From assembly GCA_008087055.1 (NCBI GenBank), contig VIEA01000002.1, forward strand, positions 272,764 to 336,763: a stretch of DNA of 64,000 nucleotides. Reading direction: 5' to 3'. Positions 9,634 through 19,519 of the stretch are shown here, piece after piece. Source of the DNA: Gammaproteobacteria bacterium LSUCC0096. GTDB taxonomy: Bacteria > Pseudomonadota > Gammaproteobacteria > Pseudomonadales > Litorivicinaceae. Below the pieces are notes generated by a model that ran no database searches, was not told the origin of the DNA, and was given only the letters and a program-made list of their open reading frames with translations. Positions within the stretch are counted from its first letter, which is position 1, and each line of letters starts with the position of its first letter. The position numbers and the translations under genes are program-made.

Positions 9634-11115
9634 ATGGAATATTTAGAAATAGTTTTTACGTTGCCAGCCTTATTAACTATTGTTATAGGGGCTTTTGCTG
9701 GTGTCATTATCGGTGGAATGCCGGGGCTGACAGCCACAATGGCAGTAGGACTCTTGGTCCCGTTCACATACACCATGGACCCAACCTTGGGCTTGATGTT
9801 ACTTGGAGGGATCTATTGCGGAGCCATGTATGGCGGTTCCATCCCTGCGATTCTCTTGAATACCCCAGGAACCCCTGCTGCTGTCGCTACGGCCCTTGAG
9901 GGCTACCCAATGTCGCGAAAAGGCGAGGGTGGAGTTGCGCTAAAAACATCAGTAGTCGCATCATTTTGTGGAGGCACTTTCTCTACCATAATTCTTCTTT
10001 TATTCGCTCCAATACTTGCTAGGCAAGCACTGAATTTCGGTCCGGCTGAAACATTTTTACTAGCCATAATGGGATTGGCAGGAATCGTATCAATCGCTGA
10101 TGAAAAAACATCGCTTTTGAAGGCGCTGTTAACGGGCGTGCTAGGGATGATGATTGCGATTATTGGGACTGATGACATGTCTGGAAGTCTTCGTTACACG
10201 GCGGGTCTTATTGAGCTGGTTGATGGAGTAGATTTTATGCCGGCCCTCATCGGTTTGTTTTCGATGATTCAAATGTTAGAGCTGGCAGGTCAGAAAAAGC
10301 ATGTTGCTATCGATACTTCAGCACTCAAAGGGCCGCAGAAGCGATCGAAACTACCTAAAGGTATCTCTAAATACATCGCGCTGGGTTCAGGTACAGGCAC
10401 AGTGATAGGGGTGCTTCCTGGGGAAGGTGCAACTATTGCTGCATTTATTTCCTACAACTTTTCAAAGCAAATTTCGAAAGTTAAACATCTGTTTGGGAAA
10501 GGTAATCCAGAGGGGGTGGCAGCAGCAGAGGCTGGAAACAATGGTTGTGTAGGTGGTTCTTTAGTTCCAACAATCACGCTCGGCATACCCGGAAATTCTG
10601 TGGCAGCAGCCCTGATGGGCGCTTTCATCATTCATGGAATGATTCCTGGGCCTGAATTATTTACGGTTTACGCTGATCGTACTTATCCTTTTATTCTTTC
10701 GCTATTTGTAGCAAATATTACTTTTCTGATTATCGGCCTTAGTGTTGCACCGTACCTGGCTAGAATAGCCCTTATTCCACCTTCTATTATGGTGCCAGTC
10801 GTTTGTGCGTTAGCTGTGCTTGGCTCCTATGCGCTAAATCAATCAGTATTTGACGTGTATTTAATGATCGCTTTCGCCTTTTTCGGGCTGATCCTCAAAA
10901 AGCTTGGATATTCCCTAGAGGCACTTATTTTAGGGCTGATATTAGGACCTATCGCCGAAGGAGGTTTTTCTCAGGGAATGATCATTGGTAAGGGGTCACC
11001 ATGGATCTTCTTTGAAAGCGATATCGCAAAAACCATGTGGCTAATAATCGCGATATTGTTATTGCCGCCGCTTTACAACTACTACAAGAATCATTTTGGC
11101 TCACAGTCAAAATGA
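9634..11115 (+). CDS. tctA: Tripartite tricarboxylate transporter, large permease TctA
   Basis: A 493-residue inner-membrane protein with about 11-12 hydrophobic segments. It has the TctA repeats: GGMPGLTATMAVGLLVPFTY near the N-terminus and the related GVLPGEGATIAAFISYNFSK plus GIPGNSVAAALMGAF in the middle. It forms the ion-driven transport channel that takes substrate from TctC. The gene begins 7 bases after tctB. No TctDE two-component regulator is near, unlike the classic Salmonella locus, so control is unclear. Confidence 0.94.
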   Translation: MEYLEIVFTLPALLTIVIGAFAGVIIGGMPGLTATMAVGLLVPFTYTMDPTLGLMLLGGIYCGAMYGGSIPAILLNTPGTPAAVATALEGYPMSRKGEGGVALKTSVVASFCGGTFSTIILLLFAPILARQALNFGPAETFLLAIMGLAGIVSIADEKTSLLKALLTGVLGMMIAIIGTDDMSGSLRYTAGLIELVDGVDFMPALIGLFSMIQMLELAGQKKHVAIDTSALKGPQKRSKLPKGISKYIALGSGTGTVIGVLPGEGATIAAFISYNFSKQISKVKHLFGKGNPEGVAAAEAGNNGCVGGSLVPTITLGIPGNSVAAALMGAFIIHGMIPGPELFTVYADRTYPFILSLFVANITFLIIGLSVAPYLARIALIPPSIMVPVVCALAVLGSYALNQSVFDVYLMIAFAFFGLILKKLGYSLEALILGLILGPIAEGGFSQGMIIGKGSPWIFFESDIAKTMWLIIAILLLPPLYNYYKNHFGSQSK

Positions 11116-11138
11116 TATTCATGTGTGGGTAACATCAA

Positions 11139-12806
11139 ATGCTAATTCTGTCGTTTCTCACTAGTGTTACAGGGGCATTAGTGTTACTGCTTTTTTCAGT
11201 TCGTATGGTTCGAACTGGAATTTTGAGAGGTTTCGAATCATCTTTAAACAGAATTGTTAGATCGGTCGATAATTCTTTTGCAGGCCTAGTTAGCGGCATT
11301 TCAGTAGCTGTGTTGCTGCAGAGTTCGCTGGCTGCAATTCTATTAATGTCTGGTGTAGTCGGAACTTTAGGTTTTCAGTCATTTTCTGCGTTGACTTTTA
11401 TTTTGGGTGCTGACCTCGGTTCTGCGCTAGTTGTTTACTTTTTAAGTCTCGACGTTCACTTCTTGATCCCCATATTGTTGTCAATTGGAGGCTATCTTTT
11501 TCTCCGTGATACGACAATTTTGCGAAAGCAAGTAGGCCGGATCTTTTTGGGATTGGCGCTCATTTTGGTGTCGCTCGAGTTTTTAAGAGATGCTGTGCTA
11601 CCGATTCAAGAAAGCACATTTTTAGTGCAGTTTTCAGAATTATTGGCGCGAGATTATTTGACGGCTTTTATCCTTGGCGCTGCCTTAGCGTTTTTGATGC
11701 ACTCTTCGGTAGCTTCCATTCTCGTGTTTGCAGCTCTCGTATCGACCGAGGCTTTTTCGGTGGAAGTTGGGCTGTCGTTGATGCTAGGCGCAAATCTAGG
11801 TTCATCAATTTTAGTGCTTTGGGTGACGCAGAAAAGCGTGGCTGATGTAAGGCAAATCACTTTGGCTGCGTCTTTTATCAGAATAACTGGTGCGTTAGCG
11901 GCCTTACTTCTGCTAAATACTTTTGGGCTCAGTATTTTGGGGCCTTTTGACGCATCGTACTCATCTGAGCTGATCATCGTCTCTCATATAGTGTTTAACG
12001 CATCGCTCATATTATTTATCCCTCTGTTGCCTTTGTTTCTTTGTGTAGCGCGTAATTTATTACCATCGGAGTTATCTGGGCCTGCTAATGATTCAGGAAT
12101 TTTGGCGACGGCTCTTGAGCCGAGAGTCAAGGAGCAACCAGCGCTAGGCGTTTCTAATATCCAGAGAGAAATATATCGAATGATCGAGCGTGTAGAGACG
12201 CTAATGGCTCCAGTTATGTCACTGCTCAATCAATATGACTCTGACAAGGCTAAATACCTGATCGAAGAGGATGCGCATCTTAATCACAGTCTAGATGCTA
12301 TTCGGAATTACGCAGCACTTTTGTCGTCTTTGAAACTAGAACCGGAAGACAAGAAGCGCATAGGGTATCTCCTGGACTATGCGAGTGTTGTGGAAGCAGC
12401 GGGCGACATCATTTCAAAACGCCTCCTTCCGTTGGCCGAAAAGAAGGATCGTGATAGCCAGCGATTTTCTAAACAAGGCCATGATGAAATTCTTTTACTT
12501 CATAGCAAGTCACTCGATAACTTAAATCTTTGCGGAAACTTATTGCTATCTAATAGTTTTGGAATGGCCAAAAATTTATTTGAACAAAAACAAGAGTTTT
12601 CCGCCCTATATAGAAAGAGCCGCAAGAAACATCTAAAGCGACTGGCTGAAGGGAAAGTGAGCAGTATCTCTTCGAGCGATCTACATCTTGATGTCTGTTT
12701 GGCATTTAAAGACTTCAACAGCCTTATATCGAGCGTTGCACATGCCGTATTGTCTGCGGAGGGTTATTTTACAGGCACATTTCCAGAGACCCTATTAAGG
12801 CAGTAA
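11139..12806 (+). CDS. Na/Pi cotransporter family protein (NptA/YjbB-like) with PhoU-like tail
   Basis: This 555-residue protein has two Na/Pi cotransporter repeats in its N-terminal membrane half. Each has the QSS-type motif (LLQSSLAAILLMSG near residues 60-75 and LMHSSVASILVFAAL near 185-200). From about residue 330 a soluble helical region like PhoU follows. Relatives export or import phosphate with sodium. The second motif reads HSS rather than QSS, so substrate or activity may differ. It follows tctA by 23 bases and may be co-transcribed. Confidence 0.85.
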   Translation: MLILSFLTSVTGALVLLLFSVRMVRTGILRGFESSLNRIVRSVDNSFAGLVSGISVAVLLQSSLAAILLMSGVVGTLGFQSFSALTFILGADLGSALVVYFLSLDVHFLIPILLSIGGYLFLRDTTILRKQVGRIFLGLALILVSLEFLRDAVLPIQESTFLVQFSELLARDYLTAFILGAALAFLMHSSVASILVFAALVSTEAFSVEVGLSLMLGANLGSSILVLWVTQKSVADVRQITLAASFIRITGALAALLLLNTFGLSILGPFDASYSSELIIVSHIVFNASLILFIPLLPLFLCVARNLLPSELSGPANDSGILATALEPRVKEQPALGVSNIQREIYRMIERVETLMAPVMSLLNQYDSDKAKYLIEEDAHLNHSLDAIRNYAALLSSLKLEPEDKKRIGYLLDYASVVEAAGDIISKRLLPLAEKKDRDSQRFSKQGHDEILLLHSKSLDNLNLCGNLLLSNSFGMAKNLFEQKQEFSALYRKSRKKHLKRLAEGKVSSISSSDLHLDVCLAFKDFNSLISSVAHAVLSAEGYFTGTFPETLLRQ

Positions 12807-12909
12807 AAACTGCTGCTTATCGAGCTGATCTCGAAATTTAGATCATGGAGTACTTATTTCCGATATCCTCACCATCTTGGTCTACAAACGTCCGTGTGGA
12901 AGCTGTGCT

Positions 12910-13671
12910 TTGGATCTATCGATTTTCGATATTTTAGCGATCGCCGCTGTTGCTTTCGTTGCTGCAATTATTAATGGTTTAGGTGGCGTCGGTGGCGGGT
13001 TCATTCTTGGTGCGGCGCTCACCCCTGTGGTTGGTGCTAAAGCAGTCATTCCTCTAGTTTCTGTGTTTTCCATATTTGGAAACTTAAGCCGGTTATATGT
13101 ATATCGGAACTCAATTCGTTGGGATATCGCGGCACAATTCATTTTTGCATCAATACTTGGTGTCATGGTTGGAGCCAATATTCTCTTCAGGCTCTCTGAG
13201 GACTGGGTTTTACTGCTGCTTGGGTGTGTTTTGATCATCGGTCTTCCGATAAAGCGGCATCTGAAAAAAAGTCAATTTTCTCCAGGGATCAAAACGTTTC
13301 TGGTTATTGGTTTCGTTTTCGGAGTCGTGAGCGGAACCGCTCTGGGGTCGGGAATGATAATTGTCAGTGCCTTGAATAACATAGGGCTTCATGGTGCGGT
13401 TTTGCTTGGGACAGACGCAGCAATCGGAACAGTTAATGCCTTGTCTCGACTGGCAACCTTTATCTCTCTGGGAATGCTTCCGAGAGAATTAATTGCACTG
13501 GGGGTGTTGATGGGCGTTGTCACGCTGCCCGGTACGTGGGTAGCAAGTCGATTAGTGCTTCGTCTAAACGCAGCTATTCATGGATATTTAATTGAGCTCA
13601 TTTTAGTCAGCGCGGGGACGTTTTTTGTTGTTCAGGCATTACTGAATCTTATAGGAATAGATCAATTTTAA
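12910..13671 (+). CDS. TSUP family membrane permease (TauE/SafE)
   Basis: A 253-residue membrane protein with about eight hydrophobic segments. The TSUP hallmark [20 protein letters not shown] lies near the N-terminus and the second repeat, [14 protein letters not shown], in the middle. Family members move sulfite, sulfoacetate, other organosulfonates or carboxylates. I prefer the TTG at 12910, with GGAAG 7 bases upstream, over an in-frame TTG at 12877 that has no ribosome-binding site. It is the last gene of island 2 and ends 5 bases before the tRNA gene's CCA. Confidence 0.85.
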   Translation: MDLSIFDILAIAAVAFVAAIINGLGGVGGGFILGAALTPVVGAKAVIPLVSVFSIFGNLSRLYVYRNSIRWDIAAQFIFASILGVMVGANILFRLSEDWVLLLLGCVLIIGLPIKRHLKKSQFSPGIKTFLVIGFVFGVVSGTALGSGMIIVSALNNIGLHGAVLLGTDAAIGTVNALSRLATFISLGMLPRELIALGVLMGVVTLPGTWVASRLVLRLNAAIHGYLIELILVSAGTFFVVQALLNLIGIDQF

Positions 13672-13676
13672 GAGTA

Positions 13677-13753
<77 letters not shown>

Positions 13754-13763
13754 TTCGGCGCGA

Positions 13764-13769
13764 AGTATA
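13764..13769 (-). promoter_or_regulatory. -10 box of the tRNA-Arg promoter
   Basis: TATACT on the minus strand, 10 bases upstream of the tRNA 5' end, followed by a GC-rich stretch (TCGCGCC) like the discriminator of stringently controlled stable-RNA promoters. The -35 element is not clear. It lies outside the island, so the tRNA keeps its own promoter after integration. Confidence 0.5.
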
Positions 13770-13844
13770 CACTTAATTCGGATAGCCCACAGCGTATGAC
13801 TAACTCAGCTGAAAATACCCATGGCGCTCCTCACCTCGACAATC

Positions 13845-13850
13845 TATAAT
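13845..13850 (+). promoter_or_regulatory. -10 box upstream of the cytochrome c gene
   Basis: A perfect TATAAT, 39 bases before the cytochrome start. No good -35 hexamer stands 16-18 bases upstream, so confidence is limited. Confidence 0.4.
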
Positions 13851-13888
13851 TTCGCGCAGAAAACCCAACAACAAGCATGAGGTTCCTA

Positions 13889-14293
13889 ATGAAAACGGTT
13901 ATTGCCGCGATCACATCCCTAATCGCCCTAACTGCGTTTGCTGCGAGTGAAAACGCTGACGTTGTGTTAGAGCGTTTAAAGCATCCTGCATCGGTTTGCG
14001 TTATGGGTGATCCGTGCTCTGAAAACCTAGGAAAGACGCCGGTCGCTGCGGCCGCGCGAACCGGAGATCAAGTATACAACGGCGCGTGCGCTGCTTGCCA
14101 TGCAACTGGAGCTGCCGGTGCGCCGAAGATGGGTGATGCTGGCGCATGGGCTGCACGTGTTGATCAAGGAATGGAGACGATGGTCAAGCATGCAATCAAC
14201 GGATATAACGCGATGCCTGCTCGCGGGTTGTGTGCTGATTGTTCTGATCAGGAAATCGCGGACGCTGTAGCGTATATGGTAGACGCTCTATAA
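13889..14293 (+). CDS. Small periplasmic c-type cytochrome (cytochrome c5 type)
   Basis: A 134-residue protein with signal peptide (MKTVIAAITSLIALTAFAA) and one haem-binding CxxCH site, CAACH, about residues 71-75. A distal methionine in YNAMPARG and the C-terminal pair GLCADCSDQEIADAVAYM follow; this last pattern is typical of cytochrome c5. It carries electrons in the periplasm. I chose the ATG at 13889 (AGG 6-7 bases upstream, and the signal peptide begins there) over the ATG at 13877. The mature N-terminal part carries another cysteine pair (VCVMGDPC) of unclear role. Confidence 0.88.
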   Translation: MKTVIAAITSLIALTAFAASENADVVLERLKHPASVCVMGDPCSENLGKTPVAAAARTGDQVYNGACAACHATGAAGAPKMGDAGAWAARVDQGMETMVKHAINGYNAMPARGLCADCSDQEIADAVAYMVDAL

Positions 14294-14299
14294 GAGTTG

Positions 14300-15325
14300 T
14301 TAAGTCGGTCGATCCCACGTTGGATCGACTGCATGCCGATCGAGATTCACTCGCTCAAGTTTTTCCATCAACCGCTGACTAACTCCATCAGGGAGCGGCT
14401 TCAGTGCGTTGCTTTCTTCGCGACTTACTCGTGGCTCTCCGGATGCTTCGACTGCAAAGCGTCGCTCTTCATCCGAACCGTTTGAAAATAGTGCAAGATC
14501 AACGCCTGCATCCAAGGTGTTTTGGACTCTCTCACTAAGCGTCCCATCGATCGCTCCCATGGTCAGGCAATCGGAAACAATCAACCAATCGCCAAAGATG
14601 TTTCGAACATGGTTCATTGCTTTCTCAGACGTTGTGATAGGCAGTATTTTGTCCCACTCTGGAATCACAACATGCGCGGTCATTGCCCACCGTGTGCCTG
14701 AGACGACTTGAAATGGAATCCAATCAGACTGCGCAAGTACTTCGGTCGGTGTTTGAATCACCGGCAATGAATCATGGCTATCGGAATGAACCCGTCCCAT
14801 GCCCGGGATGTGCTTCACGATAGCGGTAACGCCGCATCGACTTAAGCCATCGATAAATGCTGTGGCTAATGGGATAACTTCCGCTGGAGTAGTTCCGAAC
14901 GATCGGTCGCCAATTACCTGATCAGCACCATTGATGTACAAATCGAGGACTGGTGCCGCTACGTGCGTTATGCCCACCTCAGCCAATTGGGAGCCAATGA
15001 TTTGGCCTAGACTATTTGCGGCTTCGAGCCCTTGAAACTGATGGCGTCGCCACAGCTTTCCGATATCCAATGCTGAAGGGAGTTGTGGCCAGTGAGGTTT
15101 TTTTAATCGCTGAACGCGTCCACCCTCTTGATCAACAACAATGACGACATCGTTACCCAACACTTCGCGAATTGACTGACAAAGAGCTTTTAGTTGCCGG
15201 CGATCGACAACGTTTCTAGAAAATAGAATGACTCCGTAAGGTTGCAATTCTTTGAGCCATGAACTTTCTGATGAGGAAAGCTCAGTACCCTCAAGACCGA
15301 TAATAATAGGGCGGTACAAATTCAT
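14300..15325 (-). CDS. nagZ: Beta-N-acetylhexosaminidase NagZ
   Basis: A 341-residue family 3 glycoside hydrolase. The N-terminal barrel carries VVDQEGGRVQRL, the KHIPGMGRVHSDSH loop (family KH(F/I)PGxGxxxxDSH, with the general acid/base histidine) and SDCLTMGAI with the nucleophile aspartate. It removes N-acetylglucosamine from anhydromuropeptides during cell-wall recycling in the cytoplasm. There is no signal peptide, as expected. It overlaps the end of rep by 4 bases (ATGA), so the two are translationally coupled. Confidence 0.95.
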   Translation of the reverse strand: MNLYRPIIIGLEGTELSSSESSWLKELQPYGVILFSRNVVDRRQLKALCQSIREVLGNDVVIVVDQEGGRVQRLKKPHWPQLPSALDIGKLWRRHQFQGLEAANSLGQIIGSQLAEVGITHVAAPVLDLYINGADQVIGDRSFGTTPAEVIPLATAFIDGLSRCGVTAIVKHIPGMGRVHSDSHDSLPVIQTPTEVLAQSDWIPFQVVSGTRWAMTAHVVIPEWDKILPITTSEKAMNHVRNIFGDWLIVSDCLTMGAIDGTLSERVQNTLDAGVDLALFSNGSDEERRFAVEASGEPRVSREESNALKPLPDGVSQRLMEKLERVNLDRHAVDPTWDRPT

Positions 15326-17376
15326 GCAGATTCACCTTTTAACATTGCATGTAGCGCACTTAACGTATCTTGTCCTTTCTGTCGTGCTATTTCTGGATCA
15401 AGCTCATCTTTTCCATGCCAGTGAATATGCTCTTCGGGTAATTCGTCTAAAAATCGACTCGGCGTTGTTTCAGTGAATTCGCCAAATTGTTTTCTACGTT
15501 TGGCATAAGTGACCGTTAGATTCTGCTTTGCCCGGGTGATACCAACATACATAAGCCGTCGTTCTTCTTCGATGGTGTCCGCTTCTACCGAGTTTTTATG
15601 GGGAAGTAATTCTTCCTCAACGCCCATAAGAAAGACGTCTGGAAATTCGAGGCCCTTTGCAGCATGTAGGGTGGCGAGTTGGACTCGATCGCTATCATCT
15701 TCCTCTTCTTCACGCTCTAAGATATCGCGAAGCACGAGTTTTCGAATCGCTGCTTCGATCGCTGTATCATCTGAGTCAGCTTCCTCATCATCACTGACTT
15801 CATTTGGGTCACCTTTGAGGTCTTTCCGAAGCGCTTCCAGTAGCTGCATCACATTTCCCCAGCGGCGCTCGGCCATTGGCTCCGATGAGCTTTGATCTGA
15901 TAACCAACCTCTGTAATTGATTCCTTCCAATAATTCATCGATTGCTTGCATCCCTTTGCCAACTAACAGGTCGCGCCGGGATGTTTCAATTAGCTCGTAA
16001 AATTGTGCAAGTCGCCTAGAGGCCTCTGGATCCAACCGAGACGTCAGTCCCATTTCTGGTATGCATGCATACATGGGTTGATGGCGCTCATGCGCATAGC
16101 GCCCAAGTACTTCAAGGGTGGTTGGACCGATCCGGCGACGAGGTACATTGATTATGCGCAGTAAGGCATTATCGTCATCTGGATTAATTAAAAGTCTCAA
16201 GTAAGACATCAAATCTCGAATTTCTGAACGCGCAAAGAAACTGGTGCCTCCACTTAATTTGTAGGGGATTTTGAAATGCTGCAATTTAAACTCGAGAATG
16301 CGTGCTTGGTGATTGCTCCGATATAACACTGCGAAGTCTGAAAACTGCTTCTTCTGGTTGAGTCGTCGCTCCAGAATCATTGAAGCAATTCGTTCAGCTT
16401 CATCCTCATCCGTTTTTGCTGGAAGTATCTCAATGCGGTCACCAAATCCTTTGTCACTCCAGAGGGTTTTCTCAAAGATGTGCGGATTATTTGCGATCAG
16501 CGCATTTGCCGTCTCTAGAATGATGCGAGTGGAGCGGTAGTTTTGCTCGAGCTTGATGACTTTGAGTGTTGGGAAATCAACGCTCAGTTCATTGAGGTTT
16601 TCTGGACGTGCCCCGCGCCATGCATAAATCGATTGATCATCATCGCCAACGATCGTGAGTGCACCGGAAATTTGAGTGAGTAGCTTAACCAGCTCATATT
16701 GGATGCCGTTGGTATCTTGATACTCATCGACCAATAAATAGCGAATTTTAGCTTGCCACTTCGAAAGAAGGTCCGGCTTTGATCGGAACAGCTCAACAGG
16801 TCTCAAAATGAGATCATCAAAGTCGACTGCATTACAGGCTTTTAAATAACGGTCATATTCCACGTAGGCGCTGGCGGCTAATACGGACTGTGGATCACTT
16901 GCTTGGGTTTGGGCTTTTTCAGGTGATAACCCGTCATTTTTCCAGTTTGAAATTGTGTTCTGAACACTTGAAATAGCCTCACGATCTTCGATCGACTCTC
17001 GTTTGAGTAAGTCGACTAGAACCGATTTAGCATCTTCGGCATCAAGGATCGAAAACCCAGATTTTAGTCCAGCGAGTGCAGCTTCTCGCCGAAGCAGATT
17101 GAGGCCAAATGTGTGGAAAGTCGAGACCGTGAGCCCCCGAATCTGATCTTTAGGTGCAACCTTACCGATACGCTCTCGCATTTCGCGTGATGCTTTATTG
17201 GTGAAGGTAACGGCTGTGATGTGACGTGCGGGTATTCCGGCTTCCTGAATCAGCCAGGCAATTTTATGCGTAATAACACTGGTCTTCCCACTGCCTGCAC
17301 CAGCAAGTACAAGAAGTGGTGAGCCGACATGTGTAATGGCTTCACGCTGTCTTGGATTGAACCGATTGAGATCCAC
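15322..17376 (-). CDS. rep: ATP-dependent DNA helicase Rep
   Basis: A 684-residue superfamily 1A helicase. Walker A is AGAGSGKT (residues 25-32); other motifs are VDEYQDTN, VGDDDQSIYAWRGA, LEQNYRS and, near the C-terminus, the VQLATLHAAKGLEFPDVFL and RRLMYVGITRA motifs. The start NRFNPRQREAI and the length fit Rep rather than UvrD (about 720). It moves 3' to 5' and helps replication forks pass bound proteins. The start codon is GTG. Genes imuA-imuB lie upstream on the same strand, with 50 bases between imuB and rep, so SOS read-through into rep and nagZ is possible. Confidence 0.94.
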   Translation of the reverse strand: MDLNRFNPRQREAITHVGSPLLVLAGAGSGKTSVITHKIAWLIQEAGIPARHITAVTFTNKASREMRERIGKVAPKDQIRGLTVSTFHTFGLNLLRREAALAGLKSGFSILDAEDAKSVLVDLLKRESIEDREAISSVQNTISNWKNDGLSPEKAQTQASDPQSVLAASAYVEYDRYLKACNAVDFDDLILRPVELFRSKPDLLSKWQAKIRYLLVDEYQDTNGIQYELVKLLTQISGALTIVGDDDQSIYAWRGARPENLNELSVDFPTLKVIKLEQNYRSTRIILETANALIANNPHIFEKTLWSDKGFGDRIEILPAKTDEDEAERIASMILERRLNQKKQFSDFAVLYRSNHQARILEFKLQHFKIPYKLSGGTSFFARSEIRDLMSYLRLLINPDDDNALLRIINVPRRRIGPTTLEVLGRYAHERHQPMYACIPEMGLTSRLDPEASRRLAQFYELIETSRRDLLVGKGMQAIDELLEGINYRGWLSDQSSSEPMAERRWGNVMQLLEALRKDLKGDPNEVSDDEEADSDDTAIEAAIRKLVLRDILEREEEEDDSDRVQLATLHAAKGLEFPDVFLMGVEEELLPHKNSVEADTIEEERRLMYVGITRAKQNLTVTYAKRRKQFGEFTETTPSRFLDELPEEHIHWHGKDELDPEIARQKGQDTLSALHAMLKGESA

Positions 17377-17426
17377 GCAATGATCCTTGGAAATGAAGAG
17401 GAGAGTTTAGCAGGTTGTCGCAATGC

Positions 17427-18818
17427 TTAAGTGAACCAACCGGCAAGCCACCAACTTTTTGAGCGCTGATCCTGATAGATCCAACTGATTCGTGTGCTTT
17501 GAAACAGGCAGATCCAATATCGCCGACACGCAGGCTCGAAGTCCCACCATCCTGATTCGATCCGTTCTGGCCCTTGAAGTAAGGTATGACCTGCTTTCTC
17601 AGGTGATGAACCAAGTGACTCTGGTGGGTTGAGTAGCCAGAGAGGCCGAGGTGGCAGGTGAGGCAGTGGATGTGTGTTGTGATTGTTGTCTAATTGGTTC
17701 GCATATTCAGGTCTTGGATCTTGAAGTCGGCACGGTGTTTGAATGCATTTTTTTCCAAGACGTGCAGTGAGACGGTCGAGTAACTGCGATCGATCTGTGT
17801 CGTGCGTTTTAACAAATAAGTCATTCTTCTGTGGGCTTGCTTGATGTACTTGCTGAATGGTTAAGCGAATCCTTGTCATCGGTGACGCAGGTCGTAATTT
17901 TTCGAGTTGCAGCCAAGACGGATCGGACAGTGCTGTTGCGGAATTCACAGGATGATTAAGTGAAACTTTTAAAACATCGATATTGCGGTTTTCCTGTGTA
18001 ATTTCCCATCGTAACTGACCGGTTACGCAGACCCGCTGTCTTAACCAATTTGCTGCATCTTGTGTTAGGCGATTGATTGGAAATTTCAGCATGTCGACTG
18101 ATTCAAGTCCGCGTAGAAACTCAACGGATTGATCGAAGACAGGAGGTGGTGAAAACCATGAAAGTGGCGTTTGATGGCGACCTGCAATTGCATCGAAATA
18201 TAAGAAAGTATCTTGGTGGATTCGTGCCTGCCGAGCTCGAGATGGTGCACTAAAGTAGTCGCCGACTGTTCGAAATCCCATATTTTTTAGACGTTTAATT
18301 TGTTCGCGTGGGATGGCGACAGCATCAATTGAAATACGACTTAATGTTTTTTGAAATGCGTGTTCCTTTGGTCTTAATCCTTCTTGCACGAAGAGGGCTG
18401 CCATTTCAGGGGTGTACCCAAAGGCAAGCTGAATTTGGAAGCTTTGGGATGAGGCCGCATTTTTTAGAGTTTGGGTGAGTTCAGCAAGATCACCAAATAG
18501 AGATTTGCTCTTTGAAACTTCAATACATAATCCTTTATTCCAGATCGCGACCTGGTGCGAATATTGATATGCCCAAAGAGCTAAGCGATGTATTAAGCGG
18601 CGCTCTTCATCTGCCTGATACGTTTTAGTGAGTAAATGTGGGCAGAGTGTGAGTGCCATACTCAGTGTCATACCAGGAACAACGCCCTCCGCTAATGCCT
18701 GTTCGGAGCATTGCATGATCTGGCCTTGATGGTGGATGGCAACGCACTCGTTGTGATGTGAGACACCTTGTGCATCCAAAAGTAGATTTGGAAATTTGAG
18801 GTACGCATAGATCACCAT
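17427..18818 (-). CDS. imuB: ImuB, inactive Y-family polymerase homologue (mutagenesis cassette)
   Basis: A 463-residue protein related to DNA polymerase Y-family enzymes but without their catalytic acidic residues. The usual palm motif is replaced by KGLCIEVSKSKSLFGD, as in ImuB proteins. A helix-hairpin-helix region follows (IKRLKNMGFRTVGDYFSAP). ImuB acts as an adaptor between the beta clamp, ImuA and the DnaE2 polymerase in damage-induced mutagenesis. It overlaps imuA by one base (TAATG). No dnaE2 follows here; rep comes next. Confidence 0.88.
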   Translation of the reverse strand: MVIYAYLKFPNLLLDAQGVSHHNECVAIHHQGQIMQCSEQALAEGVVPGMTLSMALTLCPHLLTKTYQADEERRLIHRLALWAYQYSHQVAIWNKGLCIEVSKSKSLFGDLAELTQTLKNAASSQSFQIQLAFGYTPEMAALFVQEGLRPKEHAFQKTLSRISIDAVAIPREQIKRLKNMGFRTVGDYFSAPSRARQARIHQDTFLYFDAIAGRHQTPLSWFSPPPVFDQSVEFLRGLESVDMLKFPINRLTQDAANWLRQRVCVTGQLRWEITQENRNIDVLKVSLNHPVNSATALSDPSWLQLEKLRPASPMTRIRLTIQQVHQASPQKNDLFVKTHDTDRSQLLDRLTARLGKKCIQTPCRLQDPRPEYANQLDNNHNTHPLPHLPPRPLWLLNPPESLGSSPEKAGHTLLQGPERIESGWWDFEPACRRYWICLFQSTRISWIYQDQRSKSWWLAGWFT

Positions 18819-19501
18819 TAATGCAGTCTCGATGAGTCTTTGTTAATACACGTTGTGCGTCGAGCAGGGCTTGGCTTTTGAATCCAAGAAAGCTCGGTGG
18901 GAACTACAATAGGTGGTCTTGCATTTGTTCCTGGTTGCTTAAAAATAGTGATTTCAAAACCAGTGATTGATGACTGCATGCTGACACGTACGGGCGCTGG
19001 TGAAGCTTGGTTTCGATGTGTGAGCTGTCGGACTAAAAAGAGTTGTGTGTGCCCTCGTTGGCAGGCGAGCTGTAGTCGCCTGAGCTGTGTTGAAGTGAGT
19101 GTTTCCATTTCCCATGCGATTATGCTGCGTGTGGACCCTGATAGGGCGAGTTGCTCTAAGCACCAGGCAAACTGATCGGTTGGTATATTCATGACGTCGA
19201 CTTTTTCTGTGTCGATTCCTTCTTGCATCAGTCTTTCAGTGCAGGGAGTTAATGGTGGATTTACAAAAGCAATCCAGCGCGCATCGTGCTGTGAGCGCCA
19301 AGTGGCTAACGCACATTGAATAGGGGCTGAAAAAACATCGTCAGTTAGAAATTCAATCAACATATGTGCGGGCCAACCTTGGCTGCACAGCTGGGTATTG
19401 AGTTCCGGAAACCCAGTATCGGTGACTTCGATCGTGGTTTCTGTATTGCCTTGCCAAAGCTTTCCGGCATCAAATAGTGGGCGTAAAAGATTTGTTTTCA
19501 T
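18818..19501 (-). CDS. imuA: ImuA, RecA/SulA-like translesion synthesis protein
   Basis: A 227-residue protein. The start LWQGNTETTIEVTDTGFPELNTQL followed by GWPAHMLIEFL matches the ImuA pattern (LWRG...TGFxxLDxxLPGGGWPxGxLxELL), with a degenerate nucleotide-binding loop. It takes part in SOS mutagenesis with ImuB and DnaE2. The LexA box sits two bases upstream of the start codon, leaving no space for a ribosome-binding site. Family alignment requires nearly all of the N-terminus, so a downstream start is unlikely. The C-terminus (KPSPARRTTCINKDSSRLH) is divergent. Confidence 0.87.
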   Translation of the reverse strand: MKTNLLRPLFDAGKLWQGNTETTIEVTDTGFPELNTQLCSQGWPAHMLIEFLTDDVFSAPIQCALATWRSQHDARWIAFVNPPLTPCTERLMQEGIDTEKVDVMNIPTDQFAWCLEQLALSGSTRSIIAWEMETLTSTQLRRLQLACQRGHTQLFLVRQLTHRNQASPAPVRVSMQSSITGFEITIFKQPGTNARPPIVVPTELSWIQKPSPARRTTCINKDSSRLH

Positions 19502-19503
19502 TA

Positions 19504-19519
19504 CTGTATAAAAATACAG
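19504..19519. promoter_or_regulatory. LexA (SOS) box in front of imuA
   Basis: CTGTATAAAAATACAG matches the E. coli-type LexA operator (CTGT-N8-ACAG) and is nearly a perfect palindrome. It covers the predicted -10 region of a minus-strand promoter whose -35 is TTGACT at 19531-19536. With normal spacing, transcription would begin at or within a base or two of the imuA start codon. It is also 34 bases from the start of the divergent dsbD-like gene and could affect it. Confidence 0.9.
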
